Shown here: one piece after another, positions 51,001-61,057 of the stretch
Position numbering within the stretch: position 1 is the stretch's first letter
Layout: each line of letters begins with the position of its first letter
NCBI GenBank assembly: GCA_002633005.1
Contig: NMRA01000088.1
Location: 567,074-631,073, forward strand
Source: Phoronis australis
Lineage: Eukaryota; Phoronida; Phoronidae
DNA: 64,000 bases
Direction of reading: 5' to 3'
Program-made: the position numbers and the translations under genes
The notes under the pieces: model-generated
The model's database searches: none
Seen by the model: only the letters and a program-made list of their open reading frames with translations
Told to the model about the DNA's origin: nothing

Positions 51001-54000
51001 TGTGGCACCTTAACAGAAAGAAAATCATTCATCTCAATGAGAAAATGTATGTCCAACCCTCTGGAAACTAAGCCTTCCCGGATGTTGCGGGGCCAAGTTC
51101 CATCTGATGGGTGCTTGAAAGTGTCTGATTCCACCGACAGCTGCGTTGTACTCTGTTGGTATCTCTGGACAACAACTCCAGTTGGCCAGGCATCGTCGTA
51201 AGTTTCCGAGCAATGGATTTATTTTTCGTGCCATTCAAGTATTTCATCACCTAAATTAATGCTGATATCCATCATTTTGTCACTGGCGAATGAAGGTTTG
51301 GAAAAATTGCAATAGGAACTTCAGTAGAATAGGAAGGTACACGACCGCATTTCGGCCCAGGCATGCGCATATATATGAAACAATGCGTGTTTTTCAAAGA
51401 TGTTTTCTCGTGAAGCAGTCTTTTGGCGCCACATTGCGTCACCACGAGAAAACAACAAACAAATCCGGCAGAGAGTAGTAGTTTGAACATTAGGTACCCG
51501 TGGTAAAAGTATAGATCGATCGCAGGTACCAGAGCATACTGTGCTGGTTTTGTTCGTAGCAGTTTGACTTAACTAAGGATACTCACAGTGACGGATGCGA
51601 AAGTCAGGCAATACGCCTAACCATTAATTGCTTTAGGAAATTTATGACTTCAGCTGGAGTCATCCTTGTAACGTATTGTTTGTGTAAGTTGGCAGCAACA
51701 TGAACACATAATTTATTTTTGGATCTTTGATGGGACACAACTAACAAGAAAAAGTACAGAAAGCTTCAAAAACCAGAGCCGAGATTGTTGAGCAAAATTA
51801 CCAGAGCTGAAATTGTTGATCACCGTGTGGAGAATGATATTTTGCGCCTTAAGTTGTTAAAAGCATCGATTTTTAAATGTGAGACCCCTAGTCTCAACCG
51901 CCATGACACGTGGCAATAACGCACCCTTGAGTTCTATGCCCAGTGTTTTGTTGTGTCTATAGGCCTACGTAATATCCAACAGGTTTCTTTGCAACTTTGA
52001 AGTTTTTCACACCTTTCTATACGTTTTCGCGCCAGTTGTTTTAAAGTACATTTCTCTCCCCTGACGATGACAGGTGTGCCCAATCAATTTAGTGTCCATG
52101 TGTTTCTTTTCTCTTCATTCTATCAATGGCTATTGGTCAGCTGCTGCGTTTTGTGCCAATACGTGTGTGATTCCGAACTTAGGAGAGGACTTGCTGGAAG
52201 CTAGAATCGGTAGAAGTCAATGTTTTGCACTTGGATTGTCACATTCTTTTAACCGAATTTATCGTCCAAGGTAGGCTTTAACGAAATTACTCACCGTATA
52301 CCCATGCTACTATGATGCACTCGCACAGAGCTATGGTCATCGTAGCGAAGGCCGCTATATACCAGTCACACAGCTGAAGAACGTACAGTCCTCCCTGGAA
52401 AATCAAAAATTGTCTGTGACAGACGACAAAGGATAACAAAGCGAAGACGGGTCTTTTTCATGAAAGAGACTTAAAACGTTTAGTCAAAAATTTGGTATTA
52501 CGGTCCACTGACATATCTGTTTCCGAAAAACAATTCAAATTAACCTCAGCAAAAGAATAAAGTATCTGAAAAATACCCATAAGTGTTACTTACTGAGAAA
52601 AGTTGTGCAAATTATTTCGAGACGGTGATGTGTGAATAATTACATGACTAGATCGTTATTTGGTAATTGTGAAGTGTGAGCGTAAGGTCACATTTCTGTC
52701 TTAGGTATTAAGGTCAGATGTTAAGGGAATCTTTATTTAGATATTCATATATATTATTCGAATCATTGTTACTGTACAACTTTTGCCCTGACGGTTCTGT
52801 GGAAGGGTAACCCAACTTCGCGGCCCCCGACGGGCTAGTAGGTAGATTTGCAGTTTCGCAGCTAATTCATCAAAATAATCACATGCACGTTTTTTTTTCT
52901 TTGGCTCACTAGTGCAGTCTAGTTTTGTTACCAACTATGGCTGGTAAATGTTCGTGATGTCTTCAGTCCGGCCGCGATGGGCCTGATCGGGTTCCGAGCC
53001 ACTGGCCGGGATAGCAATAGTTTTGTGTGTTTAGAACTCAAAAATCGCGTCTAAAATTACACCAAACTCCCGTGACCGACCTTGGTAAATTGGCCGAACA
53101 TTGTATGCTACGGTACGTTCAAATACCTAAAAATCCGTAACAGCGAAATAAAATAGCACGTTTTTTCAATAACTCTGTGTATTTGTAAGGGTTTTACATC
53201 GAATTTTGATGATTTATTAGTGTAAAACGATGAATTCAAGCCATATGCTGACACCAGTAAGCGTGTTCCGAACTGCTGAACAGACTGCATTCGAACCTCT
53301 GACGTCATTGGTTAATTTCAACACTTCCGTCTGCCGTCAGGTGTCACGTAAAAGAGTTGTACTTGCTGTTATCGAGTGGAACTACTCGATCTAACTTGAT
53401 ACAAACTAGGTTGTTTTTGGGTGCAATTCTCCTTTAAAATGTCTTGGGTAGACAGCACTTTGATTAATTTATGTATTCGACGTTTCAAGACGACACAAAT
53501 TATGACGATTCATTTGCTCCAACAAATTGTTAGCGCTTGGTTATGCTTACCTCGGCAATAAACGGAAGACCAATGAGATACATTCCGATTGAAATAGCGG
53601 CAATCAGCCATGTTTTCCGTTGGCGAAGTGTCTCGGGAAATTTGTCGATGGCGACGGTGGTTACAACCTCTATCATGACGAACTAAAAATAGTTACACAA
53701 GTGCGTGCGAAATGTGTTGGGATCAGACAATGATTAGAGGTCTAATCGTTCAACTCGAAATCGAACCCAAAATTATTTTGGCATTTTCTATATTTTTTCT
53801 TACTATAAATGTACATAATTCTATTTTCAAGTACATAATGGCTTACGTGCACAACTTTCTAGTCCTAGTTTGCATTAGATGACCCCAACATTGGAGCTAA
53901 AAGTTCGAGTCTAAACTCATAATTTCAAGTTTTAACTCGAAATTTCTTGTTTTGACAAGTTTGTAGTATGGATATATGGCCTGGGATATCAAATGCAAAT

Positions 54001-57000
54001 CTGGACCAGCAATTCACGTGCGCATACCATACTTTACCACAGACTAATAACCGTTTATTTTGAGTTCGCGCCAAAGTAGAACAGAAAATGCCAAAAACAA
54101 TTTCGAGCTCGATTTAGAGTACAAAGATTAAGCCCCCGGCCTCAGACGGGTTATACTCAGCAACAGCATCGTCCGAGAGGAGTGACAATGTACAAGGATG
54201 AGTCAAAACACACAGAAATACATTCTTGGGCCTCAGATCACGGGCGATCTCACTGAATGCAAAATTCATATGCATAATTCTGTTCTTACAAAAATGCACT
54301 TCGGTTCTTGTGAAGATTTGTCGACTCAGCTGGGTAAATTTTCGGTTTGAGTGAAAATTACTTGTAGGTGGGATTTGCAACACTCCCTTAGCACCCAGGG
54401 GAGGGTGAAGAGGGGGTGACTTGTAGGGTGTATATGTGATTTGCCTGGCCAAAACTGTTACTGACCTGGATGGCGACCAGATTAATGGAAGAGTTTGCAA
54501 GACAAATTAGTTCTCGCAGTTGCTGGGTACTCATTTGTTTAATGCATCGAGCGACATCTTAACAGACCAAACAATCAATGCCCCAAGATTGACAGTCATC
54601 AAAAAGTGCGAATTACATCTAAATTCTTGGTGGAATGCCAAGTCCCCATACACATGTACTCTAATTCTCATTTTTATGAAGCTTGTAACACCGTTTCAGC
54701 ATTAACATGACCGTAAAAATGTGGTATTTTGTGTCCAACAAACATTGCGATTAAGCGGTGACCGACAGAGGGGGAGCCTCGCGAAAATGCATGAACGTAC
54801 CTGGCTGTCCAGCCCCACAGTGAAGAGCATAATAAAGAAAATGATGGACCACAATGGAGAGATGGGCAGTTTCGTCATGGCATCAGGGTATGCCACAAAA
54901 GCCAAACCAGGACCTGAAAAACACATGCTCACAAATAATTCTAGGCCTTTCCAACGCGTACCTTGTGGTGTCGCCTTCGATTACGGACCATTTTTTAGTT
55001 TGATTCCCACCACGACTCCGAAAAACTACATCTGCGTTGGAAAAACTTAAACTATATTCCACGTTTGACGTTTGCTTTTTACGGATACGACATGCGTGAG
55101 CGACCCAATAGACCCAGTACCCTTTCGACTTATAAAAAGTATATGTACAGGTTTTTGTCAGTGTAAATTTTAATTTAGTTTCCCGCTACATAACTACATT
55201 GTAGATCTTACCACAAATATATATATAAATTTTAAAGAGACATTTCCCCTCTACTCGTGGCCTAAACCGAAATATTACGAGATAAGCCTTTTATTAAATT
55301 TTGTAAGGTAGTCAAAGACATTTTTTTACCACGGTAGTAATTGGAACTTGAGAGATCGCCTTCGACCGCACTGAGATGGCTCAGTTTTGGTAGTGTTCGT
55401 CAATCCTGATTAAATTGAATTCGTGTTTTTTACCATCTGACAGGTCAATCGATGTACAGCTTTATCGGTTTTACTGGATTCTCCGACCGTTGTCTTTTAG
55501 GCCAGCCAATCGGCATTGTGTTATTTTTACCTCGTGACATCTGTGGCTGGTTGCATTAAACAAACCCAGTAGGTATTCAGTCACGTTCCCTCAATTTTCA
55601 GCACATTTGTAGACTTTGTTTACTCACTAATGTTACATTTTTCTATTATGTTATCTTTATTCTCAGCCAATCTTTTACTTTTGACATATTCTATTAATAA
55701 ATCCGAAAAACTGAGTCCTTGTTTCAATGGAAATAAAGACGTACTATGTTTTTGAATTGGGGATGTTCCATGAAAAGGTCCCTCTTTATGTTCAACAATA
55801 TTAAATCCAACTTGGAGTATAGTCCCCTTGTGTATCAAAAGCAAAACGCAGTCCAGCAAGTAAGACAGTCACTGTTTGCACGAAGTCCACAGATGCGCTG
55901 AAAATTTAGGAAACATAGTCAAGTACCAACTGGGACTATTTTTTGCAACCAGGAACAATACTATAAAACTGCTGAAGAGCGGGAGACTATTTCAAGAAGA
56001 CAGTAATTCGGTTTTACGCTCCCACTAATTGCTGAAAAAAGGTTGAGCCAAGTAATTACCATCCCATAACACTGTACAGATTATCTTTGTAACTAGCCGT
56101 GATATGTATATTCTCTATCACTGAAGTGAAATTTAATTATTTTTCAGAAATGATTGTATGGAAATAACTAAAGACAAATTCCCGACGTTTTAATTCACTG
56201 TTCATGAAAAAGCCCCTAGGCTCAGCAGTGTTATGGAAGATGGTAATATTGGTATGCGTGGTCCGTGAGTAAGAGGGAGATGGCTCTTTTTAAGACTTCA
56301 AGCTATATTTCGCCCTGTTTAGCTGGTTACAAACAGAAATCGCTTTCATTGTAACCCGTGATAGGATTCTAGATCATCGAAGCCATTAGCGACATTTCAG
56401 AATCCATTGGGGTTAGCCAACCCTAAAATTTCGAATTGGATGTGACGCATGAACGTGTTGCCTAGGACTCCTGTTGGTAAAGAAATGGAATCCCATCGGT
56501 CATAGGAATATCATGAGACCGATTTCACGAGAGTAACGCTTAATTCGACTTTCGTTTTTCGCCAGTTAAAGGAGCGAAATGCAACTTTAAACCAGTCATA
56601 CTAGGTGTAAAATCTGTGGTATTTCATTGAGTGGAATACATTAGTAGCTTAGACCCGTATACACATCACGTAAACATATTCGAAGGGTTGACGATTGCAC
56701 GCGCTATCCGTAAAAAGGTTAATTCCTACAACATTGTTACGACATGGTCCGTTTCATAGTTTTTGTTAGTCGGCAAGACTCCTTCAGCTCGGACCTGATG
56801 TCCGAGGCGGATTTCGAAATTTACCCTCCGTTATCACATCCTTGACGTTTTTGTTGACTTCTTTAGCCATGACTCCGATAATGCAGAAGATTACGCAGCC
56901 TCCAAAGAAGCTCGATAAACACGTAGCTAGAGGTACGAAGATTGCATCTCTGAAACGAAAGCCTAGGTTAAAGTGCAATAATGGAACCGATGACGATGGT

Positions 57001-60000
57001 AATGGTGGTGTTGATGATAATGATAACGTTGACGATAAATGACGACGAAGATGACGGTAATGACGACGCCGATAATGACAATGATGACTACAACTAATTC
57101 ATGATGTCAGTTACAGATTAATCGAGGTTACACAGGCCGTCGGGAAACTCGCTAAGCAAATACGGACAAGTACGGAGCAGTGGGGACCTATCTATGAAAA
57201 CGGAAATCGATTTTGAAATAGAGCATCACAATTTATGACAAATGCAGATTCTGCAGCCCTGAACTCACCATCATCCATTGGATATCATACGCGCACCCAG
57301 CCTACAATATAGGGGGCTCGAATTTCTCGATATGGGAACCCATTACTGGAGAAAATCAACGAAGATTTAAAAAAAAACGGGACCACTAGGTTCAGGCCTA
57401 CGAATTCATGTGCATCTGCTCCGATTTCCTGTATCCTTTGTGGGCTTTTTTGTCGTTTACTCGGGCTTTTTCTTCACTGGGGCGGACCTTTTTGCCCAAT
57501 AGGCGCCCCCACCACCGGGTGCTCCCATGGATACATTCAAAAATGACTACTTTAGGCAGTTCAGTACTTAAGAAAAAGTGCAGCATTCGATGACGTAACA
57601 CAATACCGATGACGTTAACACAATACCGATGACGCTTTAGGATCAGAAAAGGTAATGTTGTAATTTTAAAAAGCCACTGTAATAGACTTTTTCGTTCGGT
57701 CATTCAGACCCTAAATCATTGAGGGTCTGACGTACAACAAGCAAATAGTAAAGACCTCGGTGAAAAGTTCCCATAACGATGCAGAGTGCAGCGAAAACAA
57801 GTGATGATGGTGACAACATCAACGACAGTGATTTTGATGACGATGATAAAAACTATAATGGTTGTTAGGAAATAATTGATCAGAGGGCGAAGATACGTAA
57901 GATAATAAGCTAATTAAATCACGTGCTAATTGCCTGAACGTTTTATTCAATTACCAATCATGTAGCGAAGTTGCAGTGGCGGATTTAAGGGGGGGGCAAG
58001 GGGGCCAGCTTCCATTTGGCAGTTCGGGGGTGCGAATGTCTGACAGGCAAAATCCTGGCTAATACTCCGCCCTTCCCCCCAACTCAAGATCTTGGATCCG
58101 CCCCTGAGCTGTATCAGTTACCTGACGTCGAATTCGGTGCAGGTGAGCTACGAGATGTTGAGCAGAATATGTAGTCAACGGTAGAAATGAATTTTCAGTG
58201 AAATAAGTATATGTAATGAAAAGCGGAGACCACTACGACAATGAGGACACTGGTAAGTATTAGATGTACGAGCTTCGACGGACCGATAGGAATGAAAGTC
58301 ATGTACGGATAACTGTGGGGCGTGTTTCATTTGTAGGCTAGATATCGATGATAGTTGGTGATTTGATGCTCACGACATAGCTGGCAGCAGAAACGACTGC
58401 AAATTTCGGAAGACGTAAAACTTTGTTTTGATATTAATGTGAAGAACGAATTTCAGAATTTCAGCTAAACCGATGCGTTGCTCGTCGTGTTCAACAAATA
58501 AAAAACATAGACAGGCAAGGAACGAGGCCTATCCTATGAATTAGCACACTGAGCATGCGCAGCTTAAACCTCCGTCTATCAGTCACAATGTCAGCGCTGT
58601 TGACGTGGATGATGGTGACGACGACATTGATGACAAGAATCATTGTAACATCATGGCATTATTCAACAAGGGTTTGAACGATGAACTTAGAGTGAAATTC
58701 AAGAGGCGTAGTACAATTCAATCCACCTGATAAAAACAGTAAAACGGATAAAAGGCATCCCTTTCGTATAAGATGAATGCTTTGAAGTGAAGCTGTCTTA
58801 AATGCCATTTAAATGTGAGTGCAAAAGGAAAACAAATAACAAGCGCTTTAGTGAACGATGACATGTTACAATACTAATACTACATCCAAGGTCCAGACGT
58901 TTTGTTATTTTGTTTAGAACACTTTCAGTGAAAACCAAACACTTAAAAGGTGAACACTGCAGAACGACCAAACACCAGAATGACATTCGCAAAATGAAAA
59001 GTTGACGGGTTTGTAAAGAATTGAAAAACCAGGACGACATCGCAGCGATGTAACCTAGTTTCAGTTACTTTGCTCACCACTGGTGACATGAGACCAAAAA
59101 GGTGCAGTATCTCTCAACAACAATTTAGGTGAGGAGCCGGCACATTTTTTATACCTGGAGATGTTGTTGTTAAATTTGTTGTAGCTCGACATGGTGATCA
59201 GGCCTCCCCAAGCTGGTCCAAGCGTGTAAAAGATCTGCATGGCAGCCAAAGCCCACGTCTGAAAGGAAATAAACACTAGCGTTTCAAGCAGATTCAACAC
59301 AGTTTCAAAACAAGTGAATACAGAAGTGTACCTAGCTTCAGCTTGCTAGATTGTGTAGAAACAAAGAGATTGCTGGGGTTTAGAGGAGGGTGCTACATTT
59401 TTAGGGCGAGTTGGTCAATTGGGTGTATTTTATTTGTTCTGAAATGTATTTTTAATCTTTGTAGTCGGTTTTAAAATGGCTTTATCTGCGAGAAAAGGGA
59501 AAGTTTCTGAGATCAGCCCCCGAGCTGACGGCCCTAATCCCCACTGGTTAAATGGCGGAGAGTTTTAAGCGCATTTCACTGGTAAAGTCACGGGCTTTGG
59601 CTTCAGCGAATGTCTTTCTGACAGCGATGAGAATTGGCGATCTTTAGTAAATTTTGTTGTTTTATAGCCCTGGTCTAAGCAAATAACTTCAGAAAATCTA
59701 TCCCATCCAACAATAATTCCAGTCCGTTTTTAGTGCGTACAAACGATAGTGTCTCTTTAACTGGAACGCATTTGATAACCAATAACAATACCTGAAACCA
59801 GAAGTACAACGCTGTGAACAAGTCGCATAGTGCAAATGCGGTTTCTGATCGACTTAATTACTGAAGTATTAGTTTTATTACAGGCTTAAAAAGGACAAAT
59901 ATCAAGTTGGCCAGTTACTAAAATCTCTCCGGCTGCCTTCTTGTATTCTGGTTATTTCTTTGAACTGCGGCTGTTAAAATCGCATTAGTATCTTTAGTGG

Positions 60001-60878
60001 GGAGGCTCAGGGTTGTAAGTGAATGTAAATGCCCACAAACGGGCGTGAGGGTATTTAGTTTCCGTGATTTTGTACAGAGTGAGTTTTAGATGCTTAAGTT
60101 GAAAGCAACACAGGCAGTAACATGTGTAAAATATGAAAGGCAAGGGATTGGCAAAGTGGACACACTACAGAATCGTATTGTACCCTGTTGACTTAACTAA
60201 TGGAGAAGACCTGTAATAGAAACCTTACTTGAGCCGAAATACTTTGTGCTAGATCATATATCAACAAGGACTCGAGTGCTCCTTGTCTAGAACCTAGAAA
60301 CTACGATTCGAGTGTAGGGCAGTTGCCGCCCGAGTTTTTGAAATTAAGCCCAGCTTTTGGAGCATAATATAGAAATTGCTAAGCGTTACTGTTGTGGTGT
60401 TTGGTGCATATCCGATTGTAGTATCGTCGTTTGGTAATTTCACAAACATTCCTACATTTTCTCACAATGTGGATCCTCCGGTTAAAGGAGGGCGGTCCTT
60501 CCTCACAGGCATCGATTATCTTGCCCAAACCGTTAGTCACATGTGCCGAAACTAAAGTATGTAATTAGTTCTTAAACTTGCTACAAACTTTCCAGGATTG
60601 GCAAAGGTTACACCATATTTGATTGCTCCAGAAATTTAACTGACACAGCTACATATAGATCGAGCTGATATCGCTAAAACGAGGTTCACCGTCCTTTTAA
60701 GTTTTGATGCTTATCATTCTCAGCTGGGATGTCATCAACTCACCTTGGGACTCGCTAGCTTTTCGAAGTCTGGTGTAAGGAAAAATAGAATTCCGTCTGT
60801 GGCGCCATCTAGTGTCAGTCCACGGATCAGCAACACCAAAAGACAGAAATAAGGTAACGTAGCCGTTACATACACCAC
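47877..60878 (-). CDS. SLC6-family Na+-coupled transporter, TM5 to C-terminus (nine exons, 5' part missing)
   Basis: Minus-strand gene made by joining 60744-60878, 59155-59258, 56825-56949, 54801-54913, 53551-53682, 52295-52394, 50908-51008, 48597-48764 and 47877-48023. The exons join without a stop or frame error into about 374 residues ending in TAG. The order of conserved blocks is that of the neurotransmitter:sodium symporter family: TM5 ([10 protein letters not shown]), TM6 (SSYNKFNNN), TM7 (RDAIFVPLA), TM8 (GPGLAF, GLDSQ), TM9, TM10 (GGLYVLQL), TM11-12 and a DWGP tail. Family members are plasma-membrane symporters moving neurotransmitters, amino acids or osmolytes with Na+ and usually Cl-. 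A full protein is about 600 residues, so TM1-TM4 (about 230 residues) lie past 64000. TM8 and TM6 resemble glycine/amino-acid carriers and TM12 resembles GABA/taurine carriers, so I leave substrate and orthology open. All introns are GT-AG. Confidence 0.96.
48597..48764 (-). CDS. SLC6 exon encoding TM11 end and TM12
   Basis: This 168-nt exon is phase 0 at both ends (acceptor TTGCTCCTTCCAG, donor GTAAAT) and encodes 56 residues. [20 protein letters not shown] ends TM11 and the short loop. [20 protein letters not shown] is TM12, with the usual GW near its start and Pro pair near its end. NAKGTFME begins the cytoplasmic tail. The loop APTMGEY and the ending [12 protein letters not shown] are closest in style to GABA/taurine/creatine carriers. 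Confidence 0.96.
49108..50229. mobile_element. Long foldback element in an SLC6 intron
   Basis: The left arm (49108 to about 49410) is the near-perfect reverse complement of the right arm (about 49480-49727, continuing at 50185-50229). Matching blocks include CCCCAATACACTACAT, ACCATGAGCAATTG, TATAATACCATTCACGGTGT and GAGTTCGCAAGAAATTC. Identity by eye is about 90%. The loop is under 80 bp. It lies between exons 50908-51008 and 48597-48764. Confidence 0.92.
49729..50184. mobile_element. 456-bp insertion inside the foldback element
   Basis: It interrupts the right arm. TATGTAGT occurs on both sides (49720-49727 and 50185-50192), followed by an ambiguous base at 49728 and G at 50193, giving an 8-9 bp target duplication. 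The complement of its right end, CAGGGACTCATCTAGGATTT, resembles the CAGNGGCGGATC element ends. The left end CACAATTAAG does not mirror it. Confidence 0.75.
50908..51008 (-). CDS. SLC6 exon encoding the TM10-TM11 loop and start of TM11
   Basis: This 101-nt exon is too short for a long-ORF scan. It was found because the preceding exon ends in phase 1 and the following one starts in phase 0. Acceptor CTTTCTGTTAAG and donor GTAAGT frame exactly two bases plus 33 codons. The translation [18 protein letters not shown], then [16 protein letters not shown], matches the family pattern G-x-x-R-F-x(2)-(D/E)-I-x(2)-M and W-x(3)-TP. Confidence 0.93.
52295..52394 (-). CDS. SLC6 exon encoding TM10
   Basis: This 100-nt exon starts in phase 0 after GATTTTCCAG and ends after the first base of a Gly codon at donor GTGAGT. 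It encodes [10 protein letters not shown] then a hydrophobic TM10 ending [11 protein letters not shown]. The opening G-G-x-Y-x(4)-D motif is the conserved start of TM10, where the Asp takes part in the extracellular gate of several carriers. Confidence 0.96.
53551..53682 (-). CDS. SLC6 exon encoding IL4 and TM9
   Basis: This 132-nt exon is in phase 0 at both ends (acceptor ACTATTTTTAG, donor GTAAGC). It encodes 44 residues. [20 protein letters not shown] carries the E...D.(Y/F)P..LR signature that follows TM8 in this family. It is followed by the basic QRK patch and hydrophobic TM9 ending GLPFIAE. The join to the next exon reads IAE-GGLYV, which is typical of the family. Confidence 0.96.
54801..54913 (-). 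CDS. SLC6 exon encoding TM8 (Na2 site)
   Basis: This 113-nt exon begins with the last two bases of a Gly codon after TTTTTCAG and ends in phase 0 before donor GTACGT. It encodes [10 protein letters not shown], an almost invariant family block, then KLPISPLW and TM8 ending GLDSQ. The Asp-Ser of GLDSQ matches the residues that complete the Na2 site in eukaryotic members, so Na2 appears intact. Confidence 0.97.
55537..55953. mobile_element. 417-bp element with inverted ends of about 75 bp
   Basis: The left end begins TGTGGCTGGTTGCATTAAAC. The complement of the right end reads CCTGGTTGCAAAAAATAGTC. Both continue through GTTTCC/GTTCCC to TTTTCAGC(A/G)CAT(T/C)TGT. The left end also matches 22948-23040. 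It lies in the intron between the TM7 and TM8 exons. Confidence 0.75.
56825..56949 (-). CDS. SLC6 exon encoding TM7
   Basis: This 125-nt exon carries the last base of a split Arg codon, 41 whole codons and the first base of a Gly codon. The acceptor is TTTCGTTTCAG and the donor is GTAAAT. It encodes [18 protein letters not shown], then a hydrophobic TM7 and the loop ending DVITEG. Aligned without gaps to GAT1 TM7, the Asn that coordinates Na1 and Cl- (Asn327) is Thr here (codon 56922-56924). The downstream Ser331-equivalent is kept. Confidence 0.96.
56990..57096. repeat. GAT/GAC trinucleotide-rich tract
   Basis: Runs of GATGATAATGATAACG and GACGACGAAGATGACGG. Similar short tracts occur at 57800-57855 and 58600-58640. 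It would encode Asp/Asn-rich peptide but lies in an intron. Confidence 0.75.
57291..57530 (+). mobile_element. GCGCACCCAGCCTA-ended element
   Basis: It starts ACGCGCACCCAGCCTACAA and ends GCCCCCACCACCGGGTGC, with GGGGCGGACCTTTTTGCCCA inside. It lies in the intron between the TM6 and TM7 exons. Confidence 0.65.
57588..57635. repeat. 20-bp tandem repeat carrying TGACGTAA-type sites
   Basis: CGATGACGTAACACAATAC, then CGATGACGTTAACACAATAC, then CGATGACGC. It places three TGACG cores at 19-20 bp spacing in the intron between the TM6 and TM7 exons. Confidence 0.8.
57974..58106 (-). mobile_element. CAGTGGCGGAT-family MITE, internally shortened
   Basis: It runs from CAGTGGCGGATTTAAGG to CTTGGATCCGCCCCTG, 133 bp, in the intron between the TM6 and TM7 exons. 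Flanks AGTTG and AGCTG differ at one base. Confidence 0.85.
59155..59258 (-). CDS. SLC6 exon encoding TM6 (substrate and ion site)
   Basis: This 104-nt exon enters in phase 0 after TTTCCTTTCAG and leaves after two bases of an Arg codon at donor GTATAA. It encodes [10 protein letters not shown], then the unwound TM6 region and SSYNKFNNN. Gln in QIFYT matches the chloride-ligand Gln (Gln291 in GAT1). The next ligand position, Ser295 in GAT1, is Thr here (codon 59223-59225), as at the equivalent Thr254 of bacterial LeuT. The AWGGLIT stretch resembles glycine and amino-acid carriers. Confidence 0.96.
59620..59770 (+). repeat. Partial copy of the 36-kb dispersed repeat
   Basis: It shares GAGAATTGGCGA, AAATAACTTCA and TCTATCCCATCCAACAATAA with 35930-36040. 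It lies in the intron between the TM5 and TM6 exons. Confidence 0.6.
60744..60878 (-). CDS. SLC6 exon encoding TM5 and start of the third extracellular loop
   Basis: This 135-nt exon has phase 0 at both ends. It follows acceptor CCCCACTAG and ends before donor GTGAGT. It encodes 45 residues: [10 protein letters not shown] opens TM5, IRGLTLDGA is the characteristic TM5 exit, and [10 protein letters not shown] matches the loop before TM6. Family members usually have a Gly-Lys just before this VVY, so the preceding exon should end in those codons. I found no such exon between 60879 and 64000, so the upstream intron is at least 3.1 kb. Confidence 0.95.
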
Positions 60879-61057
60879 CTAGTGGGGAACAAAATTATTC
60901 GTTGTAAAGTTAGAGCTATCGACGTCACGAATGGAATTGCATTCGTTTAATATTGCCAAAGATATCTACAGTGTAACGAAAGAGTTGGGCACATGGCCAC
61001 TCGCATTCAAAAGGCAGTGAAATAAATCAAAGCTTGGATGACATTTACTACAAATAG

